Source of the DNA: Physcomitrium patens
Lineage: Eukaryota; Streptophyta; Bryopsida; Funariales; Funariaceae
DNA: 64,000 nucleotides
Assembly (NCBI RefSeq): GCF_000002425.4
Contig: NC_037267.1
Coordinates: forward strand, 10,367,398-10,431,397
Direction: 5' to 3'
Shown here: positions 11,300 through 23,880 of the stretch, in pieces
How positions within the stretch are numbered: the stretch's first letter is position 1
Layout of the letters: every line of letters starts with the position of its first letter
Position numbers and translations under genes: made by a program
The notes under the pieces: generated by a model
Told to the model about the DNA's origin: nothing
The model's input: only the letters and a program-made list of their open reading frames with translations
Database searches by the model: none

Positions 11300-11317
11300 A
11301 GATATCAGAGCTAGTTC
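11300..11317 (+). other. primer-binding site of nested family 1 element
   Basis: GATATCAGAGCTAGTTC resembles the initiator-Met tRNA PBS (TGGTATCAGAGCCAGGTT). It lies about 25 nt after the LTR, somewhat further than usual. Confidence 0.55.
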
Positions 11318-11555
11318 TTTCTTAGTAGAGTGTGGATTACCCCTCTACTTGAAGGTATACTAGCATTTTTTAGAGGTTGCGGATTACCCTCCTCTAAACT
11401 GATACTTCTTTTGTTACAATATTGGAGTCTTATTCTTCTTGGAGAGAGTGGATTACCCCTCTTTTTGAAATTCTTAAGGCGTTTTATAGGTTGTGGATTA
11501 CCCTCCTATAAACCAATATTGCCTCTTATAGGATCATTTTTGTCCTTCTTTTAGA

Positions 11556-12580
11556 ATGGCCGGAGGTCAAGACATTAGTATGACAGAAAGTTCGGAGTCT
11601 AAGTTAGATGCTATTATGAATGCCCTTGCTACGTTATCACAAAGAACTGCAGAGATTGAAGGAGTGGTGGCAAGGCTTCATAATGATGGAATATCTGGGA
11701 TAGCACAATCTAAACTACACCAGCCTCAAATTTCGGCACTTGGAGAAACAACTTTACCTCAGGTTCGACAAGAACCACTAGTTCTATAACATAAAGAGCC
11801 TCGAATTAGCCTTCCAGATAAGTTTGATGGAACACGTTCCAAGTTTCGAGGATTCGTCAATCAAATCAGGTTGATAACAGTTTTACAGCCCGAATGATAT
11901 CCAACGGAGGAGTCACGTGTTGGGCTTGTTGGAACCTTACTTACGGGACAAGCTCTATCATGGTTTGTTCCTTTGTTTGAGAAACGATCATCCATATTAA
12001 ACAACTTCGAAACCTTTTTGGAAGCATTTGCAGAAGCATTTGGTGAACACGATAAGGTTCGATGGGCTACAACAAAGATCCGGTCGCTACGACAACGGAT
12101 GCATTCTACATCAGTCTATGCTTCGGATTTCAGGCAATTAGTATGCGACATCAATTGGGATGAAGAAGCGTTGATGAGTCAATTTTATTGGGGTTTAAGA
12201 GATGATGTGAAGGATTTGCTATTAACTCTTCCTGATCCATGAACGCTCAATGAAGCCATTAGCCAAGCTGTGAAGTGCGATAATCGCCTATTCCAACGTC
12301 GCCAAGACCAACGCTCAAGACAACATACAATTCGCCATGCTCCAACTATGTCGGCAAGCGATGTGAATTCGCATTCAGAGGTGGAAGACATGCAAATTGA
12401 TGCAGTACGTATCAAATCTCTTACTATAGAAGAAAAAAAGCGACGTATGGAGGAAAATTTATGCTTGTATTGCGGTGGAGAAGGCCACAAAGTCGGAAAC
12501 TGCCTCAAAAAGCAAAATCGAGGCATAGTCAAGACTAGGAGAGTATTTGTTCAGGAAAACGAGGATGCCCAGCCACAGTA
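11556..12580 (+). pseudogene. family 1 gag region
   Basis: Begins MAGGQDISMTESSESKLDAI; the middle has the gag-type text RSLRQRMHSTSVYASDFRQL and DINWDEEALMSQFYWGLRDD, and the end has a CCHC zinc knuckle (LYCGGEGHKVGNCLKK, near 12460-12510). This is the usual chromovirus layout, with gag directly ahead of pol. Partly decayed. Confidence 0.85.
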
Positions 12581-12586
12581 GGAACC

Positions 12587-15500
12587 GTGCGGCTGGACAA
12601 TGAAATATCCCAACAACAATCAGGTTCCTTTCTTTCTGCCCAACCTACACTTTGTTTTACAATCCCTCTGTTTATTGGCCCTCAAAAACTGAGAACCTTA
12701 GTACTACTAGACTCAGGAGCATCTGCTTGTTTTTTAGACGAAGAATTTGCAAAGCGTCATAAGATCCCTTTAGTACAAAAATCAAAACCTGTTCATGTTG
12801 AGGTCATAGATGGGCGACCTTTATTGTCTGGTAGCATCACCCATGAATCAAAACCTATTGAAGTAAAGTTTAAAGACCATAGTAGTCATATTATTTTTAA
12901 TATTATTAGAACCCCATCAAATCCTATTATTCTTGGTCTTTCTTGGTTAGAAAAACATAATCCATTGATAGATTGGAGGTTGCGGAAGATGACTTTTCCC
13001 ACAAAACCACCCAAGAAAAAACCTAGTAAAAAACCTCGAAAAAAGAAATCCTTATTCATTGGAGCAAGAGCGTTTATAAGATCATCTAAAGAAGGCACTC
13101 CATTTGTCATTTATACGGCTCCAACTACCGAGGAGAAGATCTCAACAGCAACTATATCGGAGCAATATAAAGATTTTGAAGACGTGTTTCAAAAGAAGAA
13201 TGCCGACATACTACCGGAATACCGACCATATGATTGTGCCATAGACTTGCAAGAAGGAGCACAACCACCTTTTGGCCCAATCTACAATCTATCGCAAACA
13301 GAGTTGGCAGAGTTGCGAAAGTACATCGACGAGAATCGAGCCAAGAACTTCATCCGTCATTCAAAATCATCAGTTGGAGCACCCATCTTATTTGTGAAGA
13401 AGAAAGATGGATCATTACGGATGTGTGTGGACTATCGAGGCCTCAACAAGGTAACAAAGAAAAATCGTTACCCATTATCCTTGATTTCTAGTCTCTTAGA
13501 ACAACTTGGACGTGCGAAGATCTTTACAAAAATTGATCTAAGGGGAGCTTATAATCTCGTACGAATCAAGGAAGGAGATGAGTGGAAGACAGCATTCCGT
13601 ACAAGGTATGGTCATTTCGAATATAATGTCATGCCTTTTGGTCTTACCAATGCTCCAGCGATTTTCCAACATATGATGAATGACATCTTTCGAGAACACC
13701 TCAACGATTTTGTTGTCATCTACTTGGACGATATTCTAATATTCTCTATAAACGAGGAAGAGCATGACGAGCATGTTCATTTGGTCTTTGAGAAACTACG
13801 CAAGCGAGGACTATATGCCAAATAAGAAAAGTATTTATTTCACTAGACGGAGATGGAATTTTTGGGGTTCATTGTGACTACAAAAGGTTTGAAGATGGAC
13901 CCCAAGAAAGTAGAAGCAATCATGTCTTGGGAGGTTCCGAAGATGGTTAGAGACGTACAATGCTTTCTTGGTTTTGCTAACTTCTATCGGATCTTCATCA
14001 AGAATTATTCTCAAGTTGCTGCTCCTCTCACTCGATTAACATGCAAAGATAAGTTGGAATGGGGACCTTTGGCGGAGAAGGCGTTTCAAGATTTGAAGAC
14101 AACATTTACTACAGCTCCAATTTTGGTACATCTAGACTTTACAAAGGCCTTCTATTTAGAAACTGATGCTTCAGATTTTGCTTTGGGAGCTGTGCTTTCA
14201 CAAATGAGTGAGGATAAGAAACTCCATCCAGTTGCATTCTATTCTCGGAAGTTCTCTGCTGCTGAAATCAATTATGAGATCCACGATAAGGAACTTCTTA
14301 CTATAGTGGATTCTTTCGAAGAATGGCGTCACTTTCTTGAAGGAGCTACACATCCAGTAATCGTATATACGGATCACAAGAATTTGGAATATTTCATGAC
14401 GGCTTGAGTTTTAAATCGGCGTCAAGCTCGGTGGAATATGTCGCTATCTAGATTCGATTTTGTTATCACTTATCGACCTAGAAGGTAGCAAAGACTATCC
14501 GATGCTTTATCAAAGAGATCGTATCTTGCACCAAAGGCTGGAGAAGCAGCGTTTGGTCAACAATGTATAACGTTATTGAAGCCAGAGAGATTTCAACTTT
14601 GTGCTACTATTGTATCATTTGATGCTGACTTCCTAAACCAGGTATGTGCTATGACCATTAAAGATTCAGTAGCCATTGATATCAAGCAACGTACCAATGA
14701 CGACAAGTTCAAGGTGGAGGGAGATCTTTTATACTTTGAAGAGCGATTGTACATTCCAAAAGGACTACCACGACTCCGAGTTCTTCAATCTCGCCATGAT
14801 TTTCCAGCTGCGGGACATTTTGGATTCAACAAGACCTTGGAGTTTATTTCCCGAGATTTTTGGTGGCCCCAAATGTGGAAGGATGTGAAAGATTTTGTCC
14901 TCTCTTGTGACATCTGTTCAAGATCTAAGAATCCTCGGCATCGCCCTTATGGACTTCTACAGCCATTGCCAATTCCACGTCGACCATGGTCTTCAATTTC
15001 TATGGACTTCATCACAGACTTGCCATCATCAAACTCATTTGACAGCATCTTTGTCGTGGTAGATCGGCTTACGAAGATGGCACACTTTGTTCCTTGTAAG
15101 AAGACATCGTCCAGTGAAGTCACAGCAAGACTCTTTCTCGATAATGTGTATCGATATCATGGACTACCAGATGATATCATATCAGATCGAGGTACCCAGT
15201 TCGTATCAAAGTTTTGGAGATCTCTCTTTGGAATATTGAAGGTGGATATCAAGCTTTCTTCAAGTTTTTATCCTCAAACTGATGGCCAAATGGAACAGGT
15301 GAACTAAGTCTTGGAGCAGTACTTACGATGCAGCATCAACTATCAGCAAGACGATTGGACTGCATATCTACTGCTAGCCGAGTTTGCATATAACAACACC
15401 CTCCATGCGTCGACTCAACAAACACCATTCTTTTCCAACTATGGGTATCATCCGAAGCTTGATTTATTGAGTCCGTCAACAAATAACAATCCAGCAGCTG

Positions 15501-16057
15501 AAGGATTTGCGAAGCAACTATCAGAGCTTCAAACTATGTTGAAGCTTCAATTACAATCCGCTCAAGAATCCTATAAGACGTCTGCAGATAGATTTCGGAA
15601 TCCAACACCTACTTTCAAAGTTGGAGACAAAGTCTGGCTTCTTCGACGAAATATCAAGACCAAGTGACCATGTGATAAGTTGGACTATCGAAGATTGGGA
15701 CCATTTATCATCCAGAAGCAAATTAATCCAGTGGCATACCGGCTGGAGTTACCGGCTTCTATGAAGGTACATCCAGTCTTTCATGTTTCTCTGTTGGAAC
15801 CTTATCGAGAGTCATCTTTTCCTAGAAGAGTGCAATATCCGCCACCTAGTATTGAAATCGAGAACCACGAAGAATACGAGGTTGAAAAGGTATTGGATTC
15901 ACGGCGAAGGTGGGGAAAGTTAGAATATCTTGTTCATTGGTGCGGCTATGACATTAATGAGCGAACGTGGGAGCCAGCTGAAAATCTTGCGAATGCGCCA
16001 CAAAAGGTACAGGAGTTTCATCAACGACATCCCGATAAACCTAAATCAATTCGATGA
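12587..16057 (+). pseudogene. family 1 pol region with chromodomain
   Basis: Protease core near 12710 ([19 protein letters not shown]); RT near 13300-13830 with [20 protein letters not shown] and the catalytic YLDD ([12 protein letters not shown]); RNase H near 14140-14400 ([26 protein letters not shown]); integrase from about 14770 with an HHCC zinc finger (CDICSRSKNPRH), SMDFITDLPSSNSFD and ISDRGTQFVSKFW; and a C-terminal chromodomain (about 15880-16030, [20 protein letters not shown]). The text is very well kept compared with other elements in the window, though it is broken. Confidence 0.92.
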
Positions 16058-16173
16058 TAGCTTCTTTCTGAAGCTTGTTCTTCCAACAATATAAGAAAAG
16101 GGGACAGCACCAGCAAAATTCATAGTTGATGTAGTTATTTTCTCCAAGATAGATCGTAGTTTGGTCTTTTGAT

Positions 16174-16560
16174 ATGGATAGCCAAGAGATAGATACTATG
16201 CCAGTCAGAGTATCGCAACCGAGTAGCTCACGAAGGCGACCTCGAGATAAAGAACTACATGTACCACGACGACGACGGACGATATCGAGTAACCGATCAC
16301 TGGTGATCGTATTTGAGATCGAGCCTGCTTACGATGGTCAACCAGAAGGCATGTTTGCAGGACAATTTTACAATGAGGACACGGAAGTTCAGGCTTGGTC
16401 AGAAGTCGAAGGCATGGGCTACTACCGTAGGCTTCAAGGGTCGATGAACCACTTGCCTCGTGAACAACAGTTGGAGTTCATAGCATGCGATAGATCTTCA
16501 TTTTCTTGCGTTGGTACTGATCAACAACATTGCTTCTCAGAGACCTCCAAGCTAAAGGAA
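16174..16560 (+). other. extra reading frame between pol and 3' LTR, copy 2
   Basis: Starts MDSQEIDTMPVRVSQPSSSR, about 115 nt after the end of pol. It shares with copy 1 the basic N-terminal stretch and the motifs VIVFE, YDGQPEGMFAGQF and NHLPREQQLEFIA. The frame runs on into the beginning of the LTR. No known domain is recognised; it could be an accessory protein of this element lineage. Confidence 0.6.
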
Positions 16561-16567
16561 GGGGTGA

Positions 16568-17062
16568 TGTTAAGGACATATTCCTTAGAACTTTCTAGAG
16601 AGAAGTTTCTAGAACCTTCTAGAAAACAAGCCTTTGGAACCTTCTAGAAGAGAAGCCTCTAGAACCTTTTAGAGAGAAGTTTCTAGAAGCTTCTAGAAAG
16701 GAAGTCTCTGGATTCTTCTAGAAGAGAAGTTTCTAGAAGCTTCTAGAAAAGAATCCCCTGGAACTTTCTAAAAGCTTCCTAGTTAATAGAAGTAGCTCGA
16801 GAAGTTTCTAGAACCTTCCAGAAAGGAAGCCTCTGAAACCTTCTAGAAGCTTCCTAGTTAATAGAAGTAGCTCGAGAAGCTTCCTAAGTAGGAGTATATA
16901 TAGGGATCGAGGCTGAAGAGTTCTTCAGTCTCGACAATACACCTCTTGGAGTTCTAGCTCATCTTTCTGATGTTGTTCTTGTACTCATCTGTTTAATCTA
17001 GTTCTGCCACTTCTTCTTGAACTTCTGGTTAGATTTCAAGTCTGTATTTTGTGTCCGTGACA
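16568..17062 (+). repeat. 3' LTR of nested family 1 element
   Basis: Aligns end to end with 10782-11275 at about 97% identity, with the same heat-shock-element array, TATATATA and palindrome. Preceded by GCTAAAGGAAGGGGTGA, a purine-rich tract fitting a polypurine primer site. The next ~130 bp (17063-17194) are the remaining 3' end of the interrupted family 2 element. Confidence 0.92.
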
Positions 17063-17194
17063 GTAGGTGACAATGTCTTTTTTGATAAATTTTTATATTT
17101 TATTTTATCTTAGTTATTTTATTATTTATAGACCATGTCAAATGCAAGAATTATGTTCTCTCTATTCTTACAAATAGTCGCAGATGGTGCCATA

Positions 17195-18445
17195 TATGAG
17201 TCCCACAAATTGATCTTAATTAGTGGATTAGTTAAAAATATAGTTTTAAGTAATTTAATTATACAAATATTAAGAGTAGAGAGTTTTTTCTACTATTCGA
17301 GTATTTATTATAATTTAGAAGTATTTATAAGTTACAAAAGTGTTTATAGAAGAAAATTTATAAAAATGGAGTCTTAGAAAGACTTGGAGGCAATTTTCTT
17401 AGTTAATTTAGTATTTTTCTTATTATTAAGTATTAAGAGTTAGTTATTGAAACCAATATCTATATTGGCTCCTATCTACATGTATTACTTATAAAATCCT
17501 ATCAATGATTAGTTAGTAGTTAGAAGAAGCATAAAAAAGAGCTTCATGTCTTTTTAATCAATTATATAAAAAATAGGATTTTTAGTGGATTTAAATTGAT
17601 TTTATTACTTTAAAAAATCACCAAGATAGGAAAATACAGCCTCATATGGATATTAGTACTATAGAAAAATTATAGGTTTTTTTAGAATTTATTTACAATT
17701 TATTTAGAATTTTTTATGAATTTTTAGAAAAAAATTCAAGACGTTGGTAAAATTGAGTTTTATCACCTTGAGAGCCATTATGAAGAAATGAAGCAAGATT
17801 TGAAGACTATGCAGGGTTTCTAAGCTAATTGGGTGTTTTTGAACACCATGGTGAAGTCAAAAATGCAAAAGAAGTAGTTTTACTAGTAGGAAATATGAGG
17901 ACCAGCAGCTAGTGTAGTCCTTGCAAGAAGAGAGGTGCTTAGTTCCCATATGGGTTGTAGCACCTTGGATATAGGTAGGAAGATAAGATTAAGGCCTCAA
18001 GGCCTCTTGAGGAGGGGAATATACACTACTTGTGAGCCTTGGTGAGGCTCGAACTCCTGATTTCTTAAGCAAGTTATCCTTGAGGTAAAAATTATTTACT
18101 TAACTTTTCTATTATTTACATTCTATCTTTAATCTATCATAATTTACTCATAGTAACTTGGAATTACATGATTTTTATGTCATTGGAAAGAAAAAAAAAT
18201 TATCTATCTAAAAAAATATTTTTTACTTTTTACTTCTACTTTTTACTGGATAAAAATCCAGTGAACGGACTATGACTTAGTTTTGGATATTGTGATCACT
18301 TGATTTCATTTCTTTTACTTGTATTGTGGTTGTTCCTCCTTGGTCTTTTGCCAATTGCTTACTTCACTTCACACCACCAATTACAAGCAACTCTTAATTG
18401 AGGCCATCTTGTAATTGGGACTGAGGAGTGAAATTTACACTCACA
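17195..18445 (+). repeat. right LTR of family 2 element
   Basis: Matches 1536-2787 over its whole length, with about 20 differences, and ends TTACACTCACA. No convincing polypurine tract precedes it. It contains the second copy of the SINE-like stretch (about 17940-18098, minus). Confidence 0.85.
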
Positions 18446-19054
18446 ATGATTAGTTTATTACAATCAATAAAATACACAAAAGCACATGCAAACCTATATT
18501 AACTCACTATAACTAGGCTTTCCAAAGTTTATAGCATTCAATACCACAAGTACATAACAACAAATCACCAAGGACCTTTCTACCACCTAACTTAGAGAGT
18601 TAAAAGATGTACCTATGCCACAAAAAATCAACACTATATCAAATAATTCTAAACTAACTATTAACTCTATTGATTTTGATACTATTCAAAAGAGCTCCCT
18701 TTTTTCCTCCTCTCTCTCTTCTCTTTTATTTAGATAAAGACAATGTTGCCTATAGAAGTGTGACATATCCCTCCAATCATGATCAATAGCTAATTTGAGA
18801 CTACCAAAGGATTTGAAGAAGTACTTAGAGTTAACATATAAGGCCCTTTAACTCCCTTCTATTAGATCCATATACTGTCTTTTTTAGATATTGATCATTA
18901 GTATGCTCCTACCTTTATTTCAACTGCCTCTTCCATCATCTTCTATACTGACTTCAATTCACATCTTTGAGAGGAGTCTCAAACAAAAGTCATCATGCCA
19001 AGACAATTCATACTTCTAAAACTATGTTGGACTCCTTTTGGCCTCCAATCGCTA
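18446..19054. other. unclassified sequence preceding repeat X copy 2
   Basis: About 600 bp of AT-rich sequence with no recognisable frame or element end. It continues directly into repeat X, so it is probably the left part of the same older repeat unit whose first copy (at 1069) was cut into by the family 1 element. Confidence 0.35.
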
Positions 19055-19521
19055 TATACAGCAATATAACTTCATATCCTCTCTTAAAATTTCGACCTAA
19101 ACATCAAATCTTTATGAACGATAAAATTAATGATGGATTAACATACACCTCCAAACATTATCCAAAGTGACAAATAAAAAGACATATTGATAGAAAGTCC
19201 ATAAATCACATGCATCACAAAGTTGAAGTAGAAGTAGAAGCCATATTCAAGGAAGAGAATAAATGGCCACTTCTTTGAAAGTCACTTCACTAAAATCATG
19301 TAATACATACATCTGATTCCTAAATAGCCACTTGCATATAAGCACTCTATTTGTTATGCAATGATCTTGAAACTACTTACACTTAAAATATATGAATTGA
19401 ATAATATCCATAAATAAGATAAGATCACAAATTATATGAGAAACTATGAGGGTAGACTTTATATAGTCTTTTTACAAGAACATAATGCATGTTGTGCCAA
19501 AACACAACAATTGTATAAATC
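19055..19521. repeat. long direct repeat X, copy 2
   Basis: About 95% identical to 1069-1535. Here the repeat is uninterrupted on both sides (GCTATATACAGC on the left, AAATCCTTATGG on the right), so it shows the state before the insertions at copy 1. The sequence to 19703 has no recognised content. Confidence 0.8.
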
Positions 19522-19703
19522 CTTATGGTTCAAATATCATAGTTGGATTAGTAGAGCAAAAATAGGATATAATATAGATGGCACAAAGGGAGTCAGAAAA
19601 AGCAAAGTCTATCTCTTTCTCAAAGCTAAGTTATTGTCAATGATTATTGGTTATAAGATGATTTCAAAAAGAACCACTTGACTCATACTAAGCAAACTTC
19701 TAA

Positions 19704-21360
19704 TGTTGTTTTATAACACGGTTATTGAGTGAAAGAAGAAAAGAAAGATTTTATTATAGAAGAGCTTAAATAAAAATATTTTAATAAATTATTTTAAAAA
19801 TATAGTTAATAGGTAAGGAGGTAGTAAAAATTAATAAGTGTTTATATTATTATTTTTTATAAAATAGGCTTTTATTTATTTTTTAAGGCCATAAATAAAT
19901 AAAAAAAAATAGATTAATAAATTAAATAATAAAATTACCTTTAGAAAAGAGTTAAAAATAGATTTTAATAAAATTTATTCTAAAATACTAAGAATTAATA
20001 TTTAGAGAAGATTAGTTGTGAACCAAGGTCAAATCAAACTCTAAGGTACAAATCCATGCACCTATAGCAATTCCAAGATTATTTAGTTGTTTAAAGATCA
20101 ATATTTGATAGAATACTAATAAAAGATGTTTTGATAGTTGATTTCATGTGATTTAGAATCAAATTTAGTTTTTAAGGACTTTTCAGATTGAGAGATAACC
20201 TCAGAGGTTTTGGATTTTAAGAAATAAAAAAAAGTTTATAATTTTGAGTATTAAGTGATTTTTATAGCACATTTATTAATGAAAATTTTTGAATTTATTA
20301 TTATACTTTTTTTTAATTTGATTGAAAAATTTGATATCAATCAAATAGTTATATTGAAGGATATGAGAATTTTATTGAATTAAGGTCTTGGATTTTTGAA
20401 ATTTAAGATTTGTGAGGGTTTTTATGATCCTAAAATATCCACTTGTTTAATTGATGTAAAAATTGGAGAGAGAAATTTGAACTTATAAAATCTACACATA
20501 AATTAATTTGTGAAGTAATTGAATGGTTTAACAAAGAAAAATTGTTGTTGAAAGATCAACATCTAGATTGGAGATATTGGTGGCCAACATTTGAGAGTTT
20601 TAGGAGCTTTTTCTTTTTGATTGGTGAGTTTGTTTTTTCTCAAATTTGAATGCTTATTAACTGCTTGTAGATTGAAATGTGGATGAAATTCGAATTAAGA
20701 TCAATGGTTGATTAGTATTTATTGAGATTTTAAAACAACTTTATGAATTGATTTGGATTTATTTTGAACTTTCTTAGATTTTTTTAGGATTTGTTTAAGA
20801 TCTCTTTAGGATTTAATTAGGATTTGATTAAGATTTACATAGGATTTGGTTAAAATTTCATTAAATTTTGATTAAGATTTAGGATTTTTTTAGAATTGAT
20901 TTAAGAATATATTAGAATTTGGCTAGGATTTCATTAGGATTTCATTAGAATTTGGTTAGGATTTGGTTAGAATTGGTTTAGAATTCCATTAGGATTTAAT
21001 TAATATTTGATTAGAATTAGTTCAAAATTTTATAAGAATTTAGTTAGGATTAGATTAAAGTTGGTTTAAAATTTTATTAAAATTTGGTTTGGATTTTTTT
21101 AGGATTTAATTAGAATTTGATTAAGATTAATTTAAGTTTTCATTAGGATTTAGGATTTGATTAGGATTTAGTGAGGATTTTTTTAGGATTTCATTAAGGT
21201 TTGTTTAAGATTACATTAGGATTATTTGTAATTTCTTCAAGTCTACTTTTGGATTTGATTAAAGATGGATTAAAATTATTAAGATTTACTTATAATTTAT
21301 TTAGGATTCTATTAGAGTTGTTAGGACTTTCTTGTTGCAAATTCTATTCTACCTTCTACA
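19704..21360 (+). repeat. old LTR of the family 3/4 type, plus orientation
   Basis: Starts TGTTGTTTTATAACACGG and ends CCTTCTACA, about 1.66 kb, followed by a leader motif TCTAGGTGCCTAATGCATTTTC that matches the leader after the other LTRs of this type (CCAGATACCC...AGCATT). It shares with the 40311-41952 LTR the passages GTGAACCAAGGTC..., TTTTAAGAAATAAA and a long GGATTTRGTTAGGATTT array (about 20760-21230). It is very diverged, so probably the oldest LTR of its type here. No attached coding part is seen. Confidence 0.65.
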
Positions 21361-21408
21361 TCTAGGTGCCTAATGCATTTTCAAACACATTTTATGGTAT
21401 ACAACATC

Positions 21409-21700
21409 AAACAACAAATTTTGGCATATTGTGTGCTTACACATCAAACAATGTCCAATATTGGAGGAATCTATGGCAAGTAATTCTAATCCCACTTCTA
21501 ATAGACTATAAATGGATCATTTGCAATGATTTTAATATGGTGGAAAAACAATTGGAAAAGTCTTTGAATTATGGACAACTGATTATCAAAAAAAATAAGG
21601 TGCTTTGGAAACAAGAAAAAACACATTTTTTGTTGAAGGATCTTTTTCAACACTACAAGCGACTCTGCTTGTCTTAGAATAATAGATGATAAGATGGTAC
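21409..21700 (+). pseudogene. LINE endonuclease fragment
   Basis: An open frame (roughly residues 15-100 of the 21366-21677 frame) reads like the end of a LINE-type apurinic endonuclease: LCAYTSNNVQYWRNLWQ followed by WIICNDFNMVEKQLEKS, which matches the common plant LINE text 'NIYAPN...WIxCGDFNMVExxxDKS'. The conserved GDFN reads NDFN here. Only about 90 residues remain; no RT domain or poly-A tail is nearby. It is a short 5'- and 3'-truncated scrap between two opposing LTRs. Confidence 0.6.
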
Positions 21701-21749
21701 CTGTATATTGTCTTAAATTGATAGATTCTATGTGTTTGATGCCTCTCAT

Positions 21750-22416
21750 GCTTTCATGATGTTATAAAAAAAACCCTCATATGTTTTAATCTAATTGCTT
21801 GATTGACCTCAAATTTTTCATACATGTTCACAATAAGCACAACAACAAATTGCCTAATTTTCACATATACACATGCTACAAATTTCACAAAAATCCTAAA
21901 ATTTATAAACCTATTTTTATTTCTCAAAATCTAAATCCATTGAGTACATTATTAATTTTGAAAATCCTCCAAAACCTCAATATTAATCCAAATGACATGA
22001 AACTAATACTCAAAAATCTCTTCTTAGGTCTACTTTCAAATTATACTTTCTAATTTGCAAAATATTTGTGGTGTTGCCATAAGTTCTTGGTTTTATACCT
22101 TGAAATTTAATTTTGACCTTAATTGGCAATTGGTCCTCTCTGGGTATCAATTCTTGTCTTCTTAAAGTAATTTTTTCTAAATTCAATTCCTAACTTCTTC
22201 CTACATATGTTTGTATTCTTTATTTTTTTAATCTACATTTTTTTGCCTTATTTATGGCTTTACAAAGTAAATAGAATCCATTTTTATAAAAGACAATTCT
22301 AATACTAATAGATTTTACTACTTGCCTATCATTTATTTATATTTTTTTATTAGGTTCTTTTATAATAAAAAACTTTCTTTCTTCTTTCACTTAATAGCTA
22401 TGTTATTACATGATAT
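21750..22416 (-). repeat. LTR fragment of the family 3/4 type, minus orientation
   Basis: On the minus strand, reading from about 22416 downwards, it follows the beginning of the 40311-41952 LTR: a start near TATCATGTAATAACATAG, then the AGTTAGGAATTGAATTTAG... and GAATTGATACCCAGAGAGGACC passages. The 5' part of the LTR remains and the rest is lost at the LINE scrap. It forms a head-to-head pair with 19704-21360. Confidence 0.55.
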
Positions 22417-23880
22417 TGGAAGCAGCCACTATTCCAAGGAGCAACCATTACAAGCAACAATATTGTCTGCAAAGAAATTGGAGCTTTGTAAAAAAAACAG
22501 GTGCAATGTTGTTACAAAGTGTGTGTGATACATGCTAAAAGGCCCATTTCACATTAAATATTGAATGTGAATGAGAGATTATTAGGGCCACGGATAGGTT
22601 ATATATTGTCACAGGTATGAGAGGCAGTGTTGCAATTATTAAGAATACATATGTATTCTTCATATTTCAGCAATCTGTAAGGGCATTTTTGAAATTTTTT
22701 CTTATATATATATATATATATATATAATATTATACTTTTGGATAATATTTAAAAAAAATATGTTGGTTACATATTAATTTAAATTTTATATTTTATATAA
22801 ATAATTAGTAATATCAAAAAGTTTGATTTTGTTTTTGTATTGATATCATTGTATTATATTAAAATTTTAAATTTCTAAATATATTTAAATAATTAAAAAT
22901 AAATATTTTAAAAATAAGATTGAATAGATTATTTTATTTTCATGAATTATATAATTTTGAAGTAAAATAATTAAACATATTTACCTAAAGACTAATAGCA
23001 ATTTTATTTTATTTTTATTTTTGATGTTATAATAAAAAAATAAAAAAATAAATACTTAAATGTTGCAAAATACTACTAAGTCAGAAAGTGATATAAAATT
23101 TTGAGTTTTTATATTGATCTATAAAAATACTACCTTTAAAACATTAATGTTCAAATCATAAAATAAGTTATCATACAATTTTTTTTGTCATAGTTTTTGA
23201 AAACCTAAAATATTTAAGGAGCTTATATTCAAGATCATGTTAAAAAAATTAAATATATTTGAATTTATATTAAAAAAAAAAAAATGCACTTGGATTGACA
23301 CTTCTAATCAAGTTTAAATTAAGTCAAGAACTTTAGGGGAATCATCAGAATTACTCCACAATGATAGTAGTATATAGTCAAATACATGCAACTGCTTTAA
23401 ACAAAAGTAGAACTTGTAAAAAAATCCTCACAACAGAAAGAAAAAATAATTATTTAAATGATACATTCTAAAAACATGTGATGGCTAATTTGATAATTCA
23501 ACAGATGCATTTTGCAGATTTAAACCAAAAAAGTGCTACAAGAATTATGAAATGGCTTTGCTAATATTGGCGTATGAACCGTTAATAGCTTCACCATTTT
23601 CAGAAGTTGTAACACATCACCTTCCAAAATCTAATCCTGAAATTATTGCCATAAATGAAAACACCAATTTTTACTTATTTTACTTATTTTACTTTTGTAT
23701 TTTGAGAACTGCTGTTGCCTGTTCCCCACAAGTGAAGATTGTGCATCGTGCAAAGGCGTCACAACCAGTCGACATGATACACGCTCACATATTTCATTTG
23801 ACGCACACACTTTCAGCACAGTTTTCTAGTGTTCGTGAACCCTAATTCTCACTCATGTTCAGGTGCCTGCTTCAGATGCA
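22417..23880. other. AT-rich spacer with AT microsatellite
   Basis: No gene recognised. An (AT)n microsatellite lies at 22702-22727, followed by ~550 bp of very AT-rich sequence. Base composition shifts to more GC from about 23700, towards the host gene. Confidence 0.6.

Larger units (their letters stand above)
10782..17062 (+). mobile_element. Ty3/Gypsy chromovirus (family 1), nearly full length, nested in family 2
   Basis: 6281 bp with LTRs at both ends (10782-11275 and 16568-17062), initiator-Met-type PBS, gag with zinc knuckle, pol (protease, RT, RNase H, integrase, chromodomain) and an extra frame before the 3' LTR. It is flanked by ATAGG and GTAGG, a 5-bp target duplication with one difference. 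The LTRs differ at about 14-15 of 494 positions by eye (about 97% identical), so it is younger than its host element's decay suggests but not new. It looks structurally complete but is broken, with roughly half a dozen breaks. Confidence 0.93.
1536..18445 (+). mobile_element. old Tat/Athila-like Ty3/Gypsy element (family 2), split by a nested element
   Basis: The element has long LTRs (about 1.25 kb; 1536-2787 and 17195-18445), a degenerate tRNA-Asp-type primer site right after the left LTR, a long leader, gag (about 4.85-6.25 kb) and pol (about 6.96-10.4 kb) in the order protease, RT, RNase H, integrase. The nested family 1 element occupies 10782-17062; without it family 2 is about 10.6 kb, typical for the Tat/Athila branch. 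It is clearly dead, with well over a dozen breaks. Yet the LTRs differ at only about 20 positions by eye (about 98% identical). No target-site duplication matches: AAATC on the left, ATGAT on the right. Confidence 0.85.

Noticed and set aside
19436-19681. 81-codon frame over the end of repeat X
   Set aside because: No homology recognised, and most of it lies in a repeat whose other copy does not keep it.
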